A stretch of 64,000 nucleotides of DNA from Actinomadura citrea (GCF_013409045.1 NZ_JACCBT010000001.1:6262001-6326000), one strand, 5' to 3'. Positions 8,052-16,723 are shown, counted from the stretch's first letter. Notes: generated by a model from the sequence alone, not told the origin. Made by a program: numbers and translations.

Positions 8052-9656
8052 TCACTCCCTTCCCGCGGGCGGGACGAGGACGCCCGGGTTGAGGATCCCG
8101 GCCGGATCGACCCGGTCCTTGACGGCGCGCAGCACGGCGGCGCCGAGCGGCCCGATCTCCCGGGTGTACCAGTCGCGGTGGTCGGTGCCCACCCCGTGAT
8201 GATGGCTGATCGTCCCGCCCGCCGCGAGGATCGCGTCGCAGGCCGCGCGCTTGGCGGCGGCCCAGTGCCCGACGGGGTCCTCGCCCTGCGCGGACACGAC
8301 CGTGAAGTAGAGGGACGCGCCGGTCGGGTACACGTGCGAGATGTGGCACATCACCAGCGGCGGCGTCCCGGCGCCCGACAGCGTGCCGATCAGGGCCTGC
8401 CGGACGGCCTCGTACAGCGCGGGAACGTCCGACCAGAAGGCGGCGGTCTCCAGCGTCTCGACGAAGGCGCCGACGTCCAGGAGGGCGTCGCGCAGGTAGG
8501 GGGCGTTGAAGCGGCCGTGCTCCCACTTCTCCCCCGGCCCGGCGCCGAGCGGCTCGCCGCCGGCGTCGCGCAGCACCCGCGCGGCCCCGGCCCGCCGGTC
8601 GGCGACGAGGTCGGGGGCGCCCTCGAACCCGAGGACCGCCAGGGCCCCGGCCGCCGAGGAGCCGTCGCCGATCGCCGCCGGATCGGCCAGCCCCACCATG
8701 GTCTCGGTCTCGTCCGACAGCCGCAGGACCGCGGGGAGGGGGCCGTCCTGGGCGAGGCGCCGCAGCGCGGCGGCGCCCTCGTCGAACGAGGCGAACCGCC
8801 AGCCCTCGTAGGCCCGGTCCCCCGGGACGGGATGCACCCGCACCCGCACGGAGGTGATCACGCCGAACGCGCCCTCCGAGCCGAGGACGAGCTGCCGCAG
8901 GTCGGGCCCGGCGGCCGACTTCGGCGCCCGCCCGAGGTCGAGCGTCCCCTCGGGGGTGGCCGCGGTGAGGCCGACGACCATGTCGTCGAACCGCCCGTAC
9001 CCGGCGGACGCCTGCCCGCTCGACCTCGCCGCCGCGAACCCGCCGATCGACGCCCACTCGTAGGACTGCGGGAAGTGCCCGAGCGTGTAGCCGCGCTCGT
9101 TGAGCAGCGCCTCGGCCGCGGGGGCGCGCAGGCCGGGCTGCAGGACGGCCGTCCGCGAGACCTCGTCCAGCTCGACGAGCCCGTCCATGCGGCGCAGGTC
9201 GAGGGCGACGAAGGCGTCCACGCCCTCCGGCGCCAGACCGCCGACGACCGAGGTGCCGCCGCCGAACGGGACGACCGCGATCCGCCGCCCGGCGCACGCC
9301 TCCAGCACCGCGAGCACCTCGCCGTGGTCACCGGGCAGGACCACCGCGTCCGGCGCGTCGGCGGCGTCGCCGGCCCGGATGCGCAGCAGGTCGGGCGTGG
9401 ACTTGCCGCGCGTGTGGCGGAGCCGCGCCTCGGTGTCGGCGCGCACGTTCCCGTCCCCCACGACGGCGGCGAGCGCGCCCAGGTCGTCCCCGGACAGCCG
9501 GGTCTCGGCGACCCGGACGCCGGTCAGCGCGGCCGGCGCCTCCTCGGCGGGCCGCACGCCGAGCAGGTCGCGCAGCAGGCCGACCATGGGCTCGGGCAGC
9601 GGCGCCGCCTTCGCCGGGTCGCCCCAGCCGCTCCACAGCATGTCGCGCGTCTCCAC
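8052..9656 (-). CDS. FAD-binding oxidase, alkyldihydroxyacetonephosphate synthase-like
   Basis: A 534-residue flavoprotein of the VAO/PCMH family. The FAD-binding half has VVPFGGGTSVVGG and SSGQASAGYGRFDDMVVGL, the latter characteristic of AGPS-like enzymes. The C-terminal half carries an HHHGVGTDH segment like the His triplet of AGPS. The GTG at 9656 has ggagg 6 bases upstream; a longer frame to 9707 would run into the divergent TetR gene. It is coupled to the lipid kinase downstream, divergent from TetR-GlpD, and the four genes match Rv2249c-Rv2252 of M. tuberculosis in order and orientation. A role in glycerophospholipid or ether-lipid metabolism is inferred from family and context. Confidence 0.85.
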   Translation of the reverse strand: METRDMLWSGWGDPAKAAPLPEPMVGLLRDLLGVRPAEEAPAALTGVRVAETRLSGDDLGALAAVVGDGNVRADTEARLRHTRGKSTPDLLRIRAGDAADAPDAVVLPGDHGEVLAVLEACAGRRIAVVPFGGGTSVVGGLAPEGVDAFVALDLRRMDGLVELDEVSRTAVLQPGLRAPAAEALLNERGYTLGHFPQSYEWASIGGFAAARSSGQASAGYGRFDDMVVGLTAATPEGTLDLGRAPKSAAGPDLRQLVLGSEGAFGVITSVRVRVHPVPGDRAYEGWRFASFDEGAAALRRLAQDGPLPAVLRLSDETETMVGLADPAAIGDGSSAAGALAVLGFEGAPDLVADRRAGAARVLRDAGGEPLGAGPGEKWEHGRFNAPYLRDALLDVGAFVETLETAAFWSDVPALYEAVRQALIGTLSGAGTPPLVMCHISHVYPTGASLYFTVVSAQGEDPVGHWAAAKRAACDAILAAGGTISHHHGVGTDHRDWYTREIGPLGAAVLRAVKDRVDPAGILNPGVLVPPAGRE

Positions 9657-9692
9657 GCCCGCCTCCCTCGCCGCCCCGGCTTCCTGGTGGCT

Positions 9693-9705
9693 TACACTGT
9701 GACAC
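9693..9705 (+). promoter_or_regulatory. -10 box for a leaderless TetR transcript
   Basis: TACACT at 9693-9698 is a good -10 hexamer and ends only 7 bases before the ATG of the TetR gene at 9706, so the message would start at or next to the start codon. The short CACTGTG palindrome that overlaps it (9695-9701) could be part of an operator shared with the divergent flavoprotein gene. Inference from position. Confidence 0.4.
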
Positions 9706-10314
9706 ATGACGTCGAATCGTCACAACAGGACGGCGGCGCGGACCGCCGACGACACCGTGCTCGACGCCGCGCGCGACTGCGTGCTGGCGGTCGGGGTGCG
9801 GCGCACGACGCTGACCGACATCGCGCGGCGGGCCGGCGTCTCGCGCATGACGCTCTACCGGCGCTGGCCGGACGTCCGCACCATCGTCGCCGACCTGATG
9901 ACCCGCGAGTGGACCGGGCTCGGCGAGGCGCTGCGGCCTCCCGACGACGGCCGCCCCGTCCGGCCCCGGCTGGTGGACGGCCTGGTCACCGGCGTGCGGA
10001 CGTTCCGCGACCACCCGCTGCTCCGAAAGATCATCGAGGTCGACCCGGAGCTGCTGCTGCCCTACCTGCTGGACCGCTGCGGCGCCAGCCAGCAGGCCTT
10101 CCTCGCCGGGTTCGAGGAGTCGATCTCCGCCGGGCAGCGGGACGGCACGATCCGGGCGGGCCGTCCCCCGCTCCAGGCCCGCGCGCTCCTGCTGGTCGTC
10201 CAGTCGTTCGGGCTCTCCGCGCAGATCATGATCGACGCGCGGGAACCCGGGGTCGACGCGGACGCCCTCGACGCCGAACTCCGCCACATCCTGGAAAGGA
10301 TGCTCGCGCCATGA
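9706..10314 (+). CDS. TetR-family transcriptional regulator
   Basis: A 202-residue regulator. The N-terminal DNA-binding domain contains TTLTDIARRAGVSRMTLYRR, a clear TetR helix-turn-helix; the remainder is the helical ligand and dimer domain. It has no ribosome site and probably a leaderless message. Its stop overlaps the start of glpD (ATGA at 10311-10314), so the two are translationally coupled. It sits exactly where Rv2250c sits in the mycobacterial cluster. It probably controls glpD and the divergent flavoprotein-kinase pair; its ligand is unknown. Confidence 0.85.
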   Translation: MTSNRHNRTAARTADDTVLDAARDCVLAVGVRRTTLTDIARRAGVSRMTLYRRWPDVRTIVADLMTREWTGLGEALRPPDDGRPVRPRLVDGLVTGVRTFRDHPLLRKIIEVDPELLLPYLLDRCGASQQAFLAGFEESISAGQRDGTIRAGRPPLQARALLLVVQSFGLSAQIMIDAREPGVDADALDAELRHILERMLAP

Positions 10315-11876
10315 ACGCAGCCGGACTCGATCCGCGGAGCTCCCTCAACGCCGCTCGCAGGGAGCGGGAGCTCGCCGAACTTCCCGGCGAGGCGGTGGAC
10401 GTGCTGGTCGTCGGCCTCGGCGCCACCGGGGCGGGGGCCGCGCTGGACGCCGCGTCCCGCGGCCTGTCCGTCGCGGCGGTCGACGCCCACGACCTGGCGT
10501 TCGGCACGTCGCGCTGGAGCTCCAAGCTGATCCACGGCGGGCTGCGCTACCTGGCCTCCGGGCAGGTGGACGTCGCGCACGAGAGCGCGGTCGAGCGCGG
10601 CGCGCTGATGCTGCGCACCGCCCCGCACCTGGTGCGGGCGCTCCCGTTCGTGCTGCCGCTGACCCCGCTGGTGTCCCGCTCGCAGGCGCTGCTGGCCGGC
10701 GGCGGCATGCGCGCCGGGGACCTGCTGCGGCTCGCCGCCCGCACCCCGCGCTCGGTCCTGCCGGGCCCCCGCCGGCTGTCGGCGGTCGAGACGCTCCGGC
10801 TCGCCCCCGCCCTGCGCCCCCACGGGCTGCGCGGCGGGCTGCTGTCGTGGGACGGGCAACTCGCCGACGACGCCCGCCTCGTCACCGCGCTCGCGCGGAC
10901 CGCGGCCGGGCACGGCGCCCGGATCCTCACCCGCTGCCGCGCGGTCGGGCTGACCGGCGACGGCGCCCTCGTCCGCGACGAGCTCACCGGCCGCGAGATC
11001 ACCGTGCGGGCGCGCGCGGTCGTGAACGCCGCCGGGGTGTGGGCGGGCGGCCTGGTGGACGGGGTGCGGCTGCGCCCGTCCCGCGGTACGCACCTGGTGC
11101 TGCGGGCCGAGGCGCTGCGCGGGCTCACCGCCGCGATGCACGTCCCCATCCCGGGCGCCGGCAACCGGTTCGTGCTGGTGCTCCCCCAGGGCGACGGCCG
11201 CGTCTACGTCGGCCTCACCGACGAGCCGGCGGAGGGCCCCGTCCCGGACGTGCCGGAGCCGACCGAGGGCGAGATCGGCTTCCTGCTCGACGTCCTGGAC
11301 TCGGCGCTGGACGTCCCGGTGCGGCGGGCCGACGTGGCCGGCGCGTACGCCGGGCTGCGGCCCCTGCTGGACCTCGGGCACGGGGGCGACACCGCCGACA
11401 TCTCCCGCCGGCACGCCGTCCTGACCTCCCCGGACGGCGTCGTCACGATCGTCGGCGGCAAGCTGACCACCTACCGGCGGATGGCCGAGGACGCCGTGGA
11501 CGCGGTCGTGCGTGCCCGCGGCCTTCACGCCGGCCCGTGCCGCACCGCGCGGCTGCCCCTCGTCGGCGCGGCTCCGCGCTCCCGGCTGGACGCCTTGGAC
11601 GCTCCCGCCCGGCTCGTCCAGCGGTACGGCACCGAGGCGCCGCTGCTGGCCGCCCTGGGAAGGCAGGACCCGGCACTGCTGGAGCCGGTCGTCCCCGGGC
11701 TGCCTGTGACCGGCGTGGAGCTGGCCTGGGGCGTGCTGCACGAGGGCGCCCTCGACGCGGGCGACCTCCTGGACCGGCGCACCCGGATCGGCCTCGTGGC
11801 GGCCGACCGGGAGGCCGCCCTGCCCGCGGCGCGGGCGCTGCTGGCCACCCCGCCAGGTTTGACCGGCGCGCCTTAG
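10311..11876 (+). CDS. glpD: Glycerol-3-phosphate dehydrogenase (FAD-dependent)
   Basis: A 521-residue flavoenzyme that oxidises glycerol 3-phosphate to dihydroxyacetone phosphate at the membrane, passing electrons to the quinone pool. The FAD-binding motif is DVLVVGLGATGAGAALDAASRG near residues 29-50, followed by the family signatures RWSSKLIHGGLRYL and IVGGKLTTYRRMAEDA. Length is normal for the family. The ATG at 10311 overlaps the TetR stop, showing coupling. The last codons overlap an iron-box-like palindrome that serves the next gene. Its neighbours (AGPS-like oxidase, lipid kinase) use or make related glycerol-phosphate intermediates. Confidence 0.9.
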   Translation: MNAAGLDPRSSLNAARRERELAELPGEAVDVLVVGLGATGAGAALDAASRGLSVAAVDAHDLAFGTSRWSSKLIHGGLRYLASGQVDVAHESAVERGALMLRTAPHLVRALPFVLPLTPLVSRSQALLAGGGMRAGDLLRLAARTPRSVLPGPRRLSAVETLRLAPALRPHGLRGGLLSWDGQLADDARLVTALARTAAGHGARILTRCRAVGLTGDGALVRDELTGREITVRARAVVNAAGVWAGGLVDGVRLRPSRGTHLVLRAEALRGLTAAMHVPIPGAGNRFVLVLPQGDGRVYVGLTDEPAEGPVPDVPEPTEGEIGFLLDVLDSALDVPVRRADVAGAYAGLRPLLDLGHGGDTADISRRHAVLTSPDGVVTIVGGKLTTYRRMAEDAVDAVVRARGLHAGPCRTARLPLVGAAPRSRLDALDAPARLVQRYGTEAPLLAALGRQDPALLEPVVPGLPVTGVELAWGVLHEGALDAGDLLDRRTRIGLVAADREAALPAARALLATPPGLTGAP

Positions 11877-11891
11877 GTTACCCTTACCTAA
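11873..11891. promoter_or_regulatory. Iron box (IdeR/DmdR-type operator)
   Basis: TTAGGTTACCCTTACCTAA is a 19-bp interrupted palindrome very close to the IdeR/DtxR/DmdR consensus (TTAGGTTAGGCTAACCTAA). It begins inside the stop codon region of glpD and ends 18 bases before the ATG of the sucrase/ferredoxin-like gene, overlapping where its promoter should be. Iron-dependent repression of that gene is therefore expected. The site is seen directly; the binding protein is inferred from the consensus. Confidence 0.8.
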
Positions 11892-11909
11892 TCGATTCAG
11901 CTCGATGGG

Positions 11910-12851
11910 ATGAACGAGGATCGGCGGGGGGACTGCGTGACGCGCGGCAGAAGCTGCGGACACTGCCCGGGGAGCCACACCGGCGAGCGGCCGTGCCTGG
12001 CGACCGCGACCGTGAAGGCGGGCGCCTGGCTGCTCATCGAGCACCCCGGCCCCTGGCCCGAACGCGTCGAGGACCTCGACGGCCCGGGGGCGGTCGCCGA
12101 TGCCGTGCGGGCGGCGAAGAAGGCGGGCGTCCGGCCGCAGCTGATCCGCCGGCCGGGCCGCCGGCGCGCCACCCCGCCGGTCCAGGTCTACGCCGCGTCC
12201 TCCCGCGGGGGCGAGGCCTGGATCGAGGGGCGCGAGCTGGCCGATCCGGCCGAGCTGGCGGCGCTCGACCTGGACGCGCTCGTGAACGGCCGGTCCCCGG
12301 GCCTCGGTGAGCGGGTCGCCGAGCCGGTCCTGCTGGTCTGCACGCACGGGCGCCGCAACGCCTGCTGCGCCCGCACCGGTGCGCCGCTGGCCCGTTCCCT
12401 CGCGACGCGTTTCGACCGCCTGATCTGGGAAACCACCCATGTCGGCGGTGACCGATTTGCGGCGAATTTGGTATGTCTTCCTCACGGATTCTCGTACGGC
12501 GACCTCAACGAAGCGGAGGCGAACGCGGCGGCGGACGCCTACCTGCGGGGCGAGGTCGCCCTTCTCAGGCTGCGCGGACGGGCCGGAGCCCCCGAGCCCG
12601 CACAGGCGGCGGAGCACTTCGTCCGAGCGCACACGGGCCGGCTCGGGGTGGACGACGTGACCGTGGCGTCGATCACTGGAATCCCCGGAACAACCCGGCA
12701 CGAAGCGGTCGTTCTCCTGAGGCGGAGCCGTTACCGGGTGGTCGTCGAAGCCGTCGAGCAGCCCGACCCGTGCGGGACCGACTGCGGCGAGAACCAGAGA
12801 ACCTACGTTGTTAGGGAACTCACCCTTCTCAACGAGGCGGCCCTCGTGTAA
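11910..12851 (+). CDS. Sucrase/ferredoxin-like protein (iron-regulated)
   Basis: A protein of up to 313 residues with the thioredoxin-like ferredoxin signature of the Suc_Fer-like family: CTHGRRNACCARTG followed by THVGGDRFAANLVCLPHG, which would hold a [2Fe-2S] centre. An additional CGHC near the N-terminus and a C-terminal CGTDCGE are present. I list the ATG at 11910; a GTG at 11937 would remove nine residues and starts closer to the conserved part. The upstream iron box makes iron repression likely. Members of this family are often found near siderophore functions; a reductive or iron-handling role is inferred. Confidence 0.8.
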   Translation: MNEDRRGDCVTRGRSCGHCPGSHTGERPCLATATVKAGAWLLIEHPGPWPERVEDLDGPGAVADAVRAAKKAGVRPQLIRRPGRRRATPPVQVYAASSRGGEAWIEGRELADPAELAALDLDALVNGRSPGLGERVAEPVLLVCTHGRRNACCARTGAPLARSLATRFDRLIWETTHVGGDRFAANLVCLPHGFSYGDLNEAEANAAADAYLRGEVALLRLRGRAGAPEPAQAAEHFVRAHTGRLGVDDVTVASITGIPGTTRHEAVVLLRRSRYRVVVEAVEQPDPCGTDCGENQRTYVVRELTLLNEAALV

Positions 12852-12918
12852 TCTCGCTGAGGCCCCATTCGAGGGTCTCCCTGTCGCACGTCCCCAGGTT
12901 TCCGGAGTAACCGGACGG

Positions 12919-12944
12919 GGAACAGAGCGGCAACTCCAGACGTT
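12919..12944 (+). promoter_or_regulatory. Candidate ECF-sigma promoter upstream of the WhiB gene
   Basis: GGAAC at 12919-12923 and CGTT at 12941-12944 are separated by 17 bases (18 to GTT), close to the SigR/SigE-type layout known in actinomycetes. The site is about 95 bases upstream of the WhiB start. The match is short and could be chance. Confidence 0.3.
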
Positions 12945-13037
12945 GGAACATTCGGCGCTTCTCTGACTCTTGTCATCCGAAGCACGTCGAGCGTCCATGT
13001 CCCGAATTTGTTCGAAACCAATCAAGGTGGGTGTTCC

Positions 13038-13334
13038 ATGGCTCAGGTACGTCGGCAGGCAAACCTCCCTCGTCCCAGCTGGGGCTGGCAGGACGCCGCG
13101 GCGTGCCGGGGGGAAGACCTCGTCCTCTTCTTCGGCCCCGACGGCGAGCGCCAGCCCGAGCGCGAGATTCGCGAGCGCAAGGCCAAGCAGATCTGCATGG
13201 GCTGTCCGGTCCGTACGGACTGCCTGGACTACGCGGTGTCCCGGCCCGAGAAGTACGGCACCTGGGGCGGCCTGAACGAGGACGAGCGCGCGTCCGAGCG
13301 CCGTCGCCGTATGCGTCGCGCCAACGCCGCCTGA
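13038..13334 (+). CDS. WhiB-family iron-sulfur transcriptional regulator
   Basis: A 98-residue WhiB-like protein. The four cluster ligands are Cys23, Cys53, Cys56 and Cys62 (C-X29-C-X2-C-X5-C), followed by the family turn GTWGGLNEDER and a basic C-terminal tail rich in Arg. I start at the ATG at 13038, which has aaggtggg 6 bases upstream; a frame-compatible ATG at 13008 adds ten non-conserved residues. These proteins bind a [4Fe-4S] cluster and act with the primary sigma factor in development, redox or antibiotic responses. I cannot assign it to a named WhiB subgroup with confidence. Two strong terminators follow. Confidence 0.92.
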   Translation: MAQVRRQANLPRPSWGWQDAAACRGEDLVLFFGPDGERQPEREIRERKAKQICMGCPVRTDCLDYAVSRPEKYGTWGGLNEDERASERRRRMRRANAA

Positions 13335-13396
13335 ACGAAGGCACAGGCCGCCGAAACGCTCCCATCGCGAAACCCCGGCACGCCACCTTAAACGTC

Positions 13397-13458
13397 ACGG
13401 CCCCGCCCCGCGGGGCCGTTTGCGTTGCCCGGGCCCGGTCCATCCGACCGGGCCCGGG
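13397..13458. terminator. Tandem strong terminators after the WhiB gene
   Basis: Two perfect hairpins lie back to back. The first is 9 bp (13397-13405 with 13411-13419, loop ccccg) followed by ttgcgtt. The second is 13 bp (13428-13440 with 13446-13458, loop catcc) followed by ttctt. They separate the plus-strand WhiB gene from the convergent minus-strand phosphoribosyltransferase. Confidence 0.8.
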
Positions 13459-13599
13459 TTCTTCGTCACATCTGCGTCACGACTGGAGCGCCTCGCGCCA
13501 CGACATTCCGGCGGGTCGCCCTTTTACCGCACTGTCCCCGCCGATGTGGCCATTTCCCGAAAATTCGCGGGCCACCATTCCGTCCGCGCCTCCCGCGGC

Positions 13600-14334
13600 T
13601 CACGGCCGGCCCGGCTCCGGCGGCCCGCCCGGGGCCTCGCCGCGCGCCCGCGCGGCGCGCTCCAGCCAGGCCGTCACATCGGCGTCGGTGAGCTGCCCGA
13701 AGTCGCGGTACCACTGCCCCACGGCGCGGAAGTCCCAGGGCGCGACCGGCACCACCAGGTCGTCCACCTCCGCCTCCAGGCTCCGGGCGGTCTCGGCGGC
13801 GCCCACCGGCACCGCGAGGACCAGCCGGGACGGTCCGCGTCCGCGTACCGCCCGCACGGCCGCGCGAGCGGTGCCGCCGGTGGCGAACCCGTCGTCCACC
13901 ACGATCACCGGTCTCCCGGCGACCCGCGGCAGCGGGCGGCCGCGCCGGTAGACCGCGACCCGGCGGTCCAGCTCGGCGCGCTCGGCCTCCACGGTGGGGG
14001 CCAGATCGTCCTCGCGGAGCCCGAGGCGGGCGAGCAGGCCGTCGTCGAACACCGGGGCGCCGCCCTCGGCGATCGCGCCGACGCCGAGCTCCGGCTGCGG
14101 CGGATACCCGATCTTGCGGGTCACCAGCACGTCGAGCGGGACCCGGAGGTGCCGCGCCACCTCGTGGCCGACGGGGACGCCGCCGCGCGGCAGCGCGAGG
14201 ACCACGGCCCCCTCCAGCCCCATCGTGGCGAGCCGCGCCGCGAGCACCCGGCCCGCCTCGGCGCGGTCGGTGTAGGGGAGCCGGACGGTTCCGGGCCGCC
14301 GGGCGCCCTCCCCCGCGGGTCCGCTCCAGGACAT
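13600..14334 (-). CDS. Predicted phosphoribosyltransferase
   Basis: A 244-residue type I phosphoribosyltransferase-fold protein. The PRPP-binding loop is VIVVDDGFATGGTA in the middle third, preceded by VVLALPRGGVPVGHEVA near the N-terminus. The long insert and C-terminal extension are typical of the 'predicted phosphoribosyltransferase' group, which is not a known purine or pyrimidine salvage enzyme. I prefer the ATG at 14334 (ggaagggg 9 bases away); a GTG at 14343 is possible. It lies 34 bases downstream of the phosphotriesterase-like gene on the same strand, so cotranscription is likely. Substrate unknown. Confidence 0.8.
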   Translation of the reverse strand: MSWSGPAGEGARRPGTVRLPYTDRAEAGRVLAARLATMGLEGAVVLALPRGGVPVGHEVARHLRVPLDVLVTRKIGYPPQPELGVGAIAEGGAPVFDDGLLARLGLREDDLAPTVEAERAELDRRVAVYRRGRPLPRVAGRPVIVVDDGFATGGTARAAVRAVRGRGPSRLVLAVPVGAAETARSLEAEVDDLVVPVAPWDFRAVGQWYRDFGQLTDADVTAWLERAARARGEAPGGPPEPGRP

Positions 14335-14368
14335 CGGGCGCACCCCCTTCCGGGGTTCCCCTACCCAC

Positions 14369-15397
14369 TCAGGAACCGGTGAGCCACCGCAGCGGGTTGT
14401 CGTGCAGGATCGCGCCGATGGTCGCCTCGTCGGCGCCGGCGGCGCGCAGCGCGGGCAGGAACGTGTCGAACAGGTACCCGAACCCGGCGCCCCCGTAGCG
14501 GGCGACCTGGGCCATCCGGGCGACCCCGGTGCTCAGCAGCACCCGGTCGGCGTGCCCGGCCTCCAGCAGGTCCAGGACGCGGCGGACACGGGCGCCGACG
14601 GCGGCGGCCTCCTCCCCCGCGAGGCCGAGGGTGCCGAACGAGACGTAGCCGCCCGACTCGGCGATCTTGCGGTGCTGGGCGGTGTCGTCCACCCGGTCCT
14701 GCTGCCCCACCGCGACGCGCTCGGGGGGCAGCCCGGCGGAGGTGAGGATCTCCATCTGGGCGAGGCCCGCGCGCCCGTAGGTCGCGACCGACAGCCCGGA
14801 GTAGCGGGCGGCCTGGCCGGCGGCGCGCAGGCACAGCTCCTCGGCCTCGGTCGGCGCCTCTCCCCAGGTGCCGATCTCGCCGATGACACCGGGCAGCGAG
14901 TTCGTGCCGTCCATGCCGAAGCCGACCTCGGCGAGCAGCCGCTCCGCGAGCCGGTCGACCGCCGACGGGCCCGAGTACTCGGCCCCGGAGGGGCCCGGCT
15001 CGAACCCGGGGGCCGCGGGGGCCGCTCCGGCGGCGAGGACCTCACGGACGAACGCGGGGTGGAACGGCTCGGTGAACACGCCCGTCCCGGCCACCACGGC
15101 GACCCTGGCGCCGGCGCTGATGCGGGCGAGCGCGGCGGCGTTGCGTCCCATGCCCGAGCAGGTGAGGTCGACGACGAGGCCGAGGCCGTGGTCCTTGCGC
15201 AGGGCGTTCAGCTCCCGCTGGACGGCCTTCTCCTCGTCCAGCCACCGGTTCGGGTCGGAGTCGGCGAGCTGGGGGCGCGCCGGCCAGCGCAGGTCCAGCT
15301 GGAGGTGCTCGTGGGAGAGCACCGGCCCGGTGATGTCGGACGTCGCGATCGTGCCGGTCACGGTCCGCAGCCGGCCTGTCTCCTCACGGGGGGTCAT
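14369..15397 (-). CDS. Phosphotriesterase-family protein with altered metal site
   Basis: A 342-residue TIM-barrel protein. The N-terminal TGPVLSHEHLQLDL keeps the HxH metal pair of the phosphotriesterase family, and the overall order of segments is conserved. By eye the other ligands look replaced: GEIGTWG (Glu at the usual carboxylated Lys), SVATYGRAG (no His), VAVGQQDRVDD (Gln for His) and LLSTGVAR (Gly for Asp). Activity may be changed or lost. The message is possibly leaderless: TAGCCT at 15406-15411 sits 8 bases before the ATG. Downstream comes the phosphoribosyltransferase, 34 bases away. Confidence 0.75.
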   Translation of the reverse strand: MTPREETGRLRTVTGTIATSDITGPVLSHEHLQLDLRWPARPQLADSDPNRWLDEEKAVQRELNALRKDHGLGLVVDLTCSGMGRNAAALARISAGARVAVVAGTGVFTEPFHPAFVREVLAAGAAPAAPGFEPGPSGAEYSGPSAVDRLAERLLAEVGFGMDGTNSLPGVIGEIGTWGEAPTEAEELCLRAAGQAARYSGLSVATYGRAGLAQMEILTSAGLPPERVAVGQQDRVDDTAQHRKIAESGGYVSFGTLGLAGEEAAAVGARVRRVLDLLEAGHADRVLLSTGVARMAQVARYGGAGFGYLFDTFLPALRAAGADEATIGAILHDNPLRWLTGS

Positions 15398-15436
15398 GTC
15401 AGGCGAGGCTACGACATGTTTGCCCTTTTCAGGACC

Positions 15437-16489
15437 TCAACCGGGGTGGTTTTTACCCGTCGCGCCCTGGTCCCGGGGCGCCTGGTCGGCCTCCGCCTCC
15501 AGCGCGGCGCGGATCCGGGCGGTGTCCCCGCTGGGCCACAGCCGGTCGATCTCGGCGTTCAGCGCGGCCCCGATCAGCACCGCGAGCGCCGCCACGTACA
15601 GCCAGGCCAGCAGCGCGATCGCGGCGGCCAGCGACCCGTACACCGACACCCCGCTCAGCGAGCCGGCCAGGTAGATCCGCAGGACGAAGCTGCCCACGAT
15701 CCAGATCAGCAGTGCCAGCGCCGCGCCGGGCGTCTGGCGCCACCAGGACGTCCGCACCGGGACGCTCATGTGGTACAGCAGCGAGAGGAAGACGATCGAC
15801 AGGCTCACCACGACGGGCCAGTACAGCGCCTGGACGGCCTCGGTGCTCTCCGGGAGCGCCTGGCGGACCACCGCGGGGCCGGCCACCAGCATCGGGATCA
15901 CGACGATCAGGGTCAGCAGCCCGATGAGGTAGAGCACGAAGGCGCGCACCCGGGTCCGGACCACGCCGCGCACACCCGACAGCCCGTAGGCGATCGTGAT
16001 CGTGTCGACGTAGACGTTCGTCGCCCGCGACCCCGCCCACAGCGAGATCAGGAAGCTGACCGACACGATGTCGGGGCTGCCGCCCCTGATCACGTCGTCG
16101 ATGAGCGGGACGACGACCGTTTTGACGGTCGGGCCGGTCAGCACCGTCTGCGAGTGCTCGATCACCCACGAGCGCACCTCGGCGATCGTCTCCGTGCCGA
16201 ACAGGCCGCGCAGGTGGCCCATCGTGCCGATGAGCCCGATGACGAGGGGCGGCATCGACAGCAGGGCGAAGAACGCGGCCTCCGCCGCCAGCCCGGTGAC
16301 CCGGTAGCGGAACCCGCCGATGGCGGTGCCCTTGGTCAGCGTCCAGGCGATCCCCGCGGCGGCCCGCACGGCGGCGCGCACCCGCGCGGGCAGGCGGTCC
16401 CGCAGGCGCCGCTGCGGGCCCTCCGGCGCTTTTCCGGAAGGCGAGTCCCCAGCCCGGGAGGCGCCCGCTGCGTCGGAGACGGTGGTCAC
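15437..16489 (-). CDS. YihY/BrkB-family inner membrane protein
   Basis: A 350-residue polytopic protein with a cytoplasmic N-terminal tail and about six membrane helices. The family motifs are seen: GLAAEAAFFALLSMPPLVIGLIG in the first helix, ISLWAGSRATNVYVDTITIAYG in the middle and YGSLAAAIALLAWLYVAALAVLIGAALNAEID at the end. Given pieces are separate conserved blocks of UPF0761/YihY. The GTG at 16489 is chosen because nothing conserved lies upstream. These proteins are unrelated to RNase BN despite old annotations, and their transport or envelope role is unsettled. A charged tail follows the last helix. Confidence 0.85.
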   Translation of the reverse strand: MTTVSDAAGASRAGDSPSGKAPEGPQRRLRDRLPARVRAAVRAAAGIAWTLTKGTAIGGFRYRVTGLAAEAAFFALLSMPPLVIGLIGTMGHLRGLFGTETIAEVRSWVIEHSQTVLTGPTVKTVVVPLIDDVIRGGSPDIVSVSFLISLWAGSRATNVYVDTITIAYGLSGVRGVVRTRVRAFVLYLIGLLTLIVVIPMLVAGPAVVRQALPESTEAVQALYWPVVVSLSIVFLSLLYHMSVPVRTSWWRQTPGAALALLIWIVGSFVLRIYLAGSLSGVSVYGSLAAAIALLAWLYVAALAVLIGAALNAEIDRLWPSGDTARIRAALEAEADQAPRDQGATGKNHPG

Positions 16490-16723
16490 ACCGCCCCACC
16501 GTAGAGGGTCGCGCGCCCGGAACGTGTCCCATCGCCCACTTCACTGGTCCGCTCCGCGCGTGGCACGCCGATCCCCTCCCCCGCCCGGTCGTCCCGCGGG
16601 CGTGCCGCCCGTTCCGTGCACATCCCTTGGTGCATACCCGTTATGACGGCACGGAACGTTCTCCGGACCATGATCATCCGCGTGCGGCCACGTCGAACCG
16701 GGCATTTGCCTTCATGGGTGACA

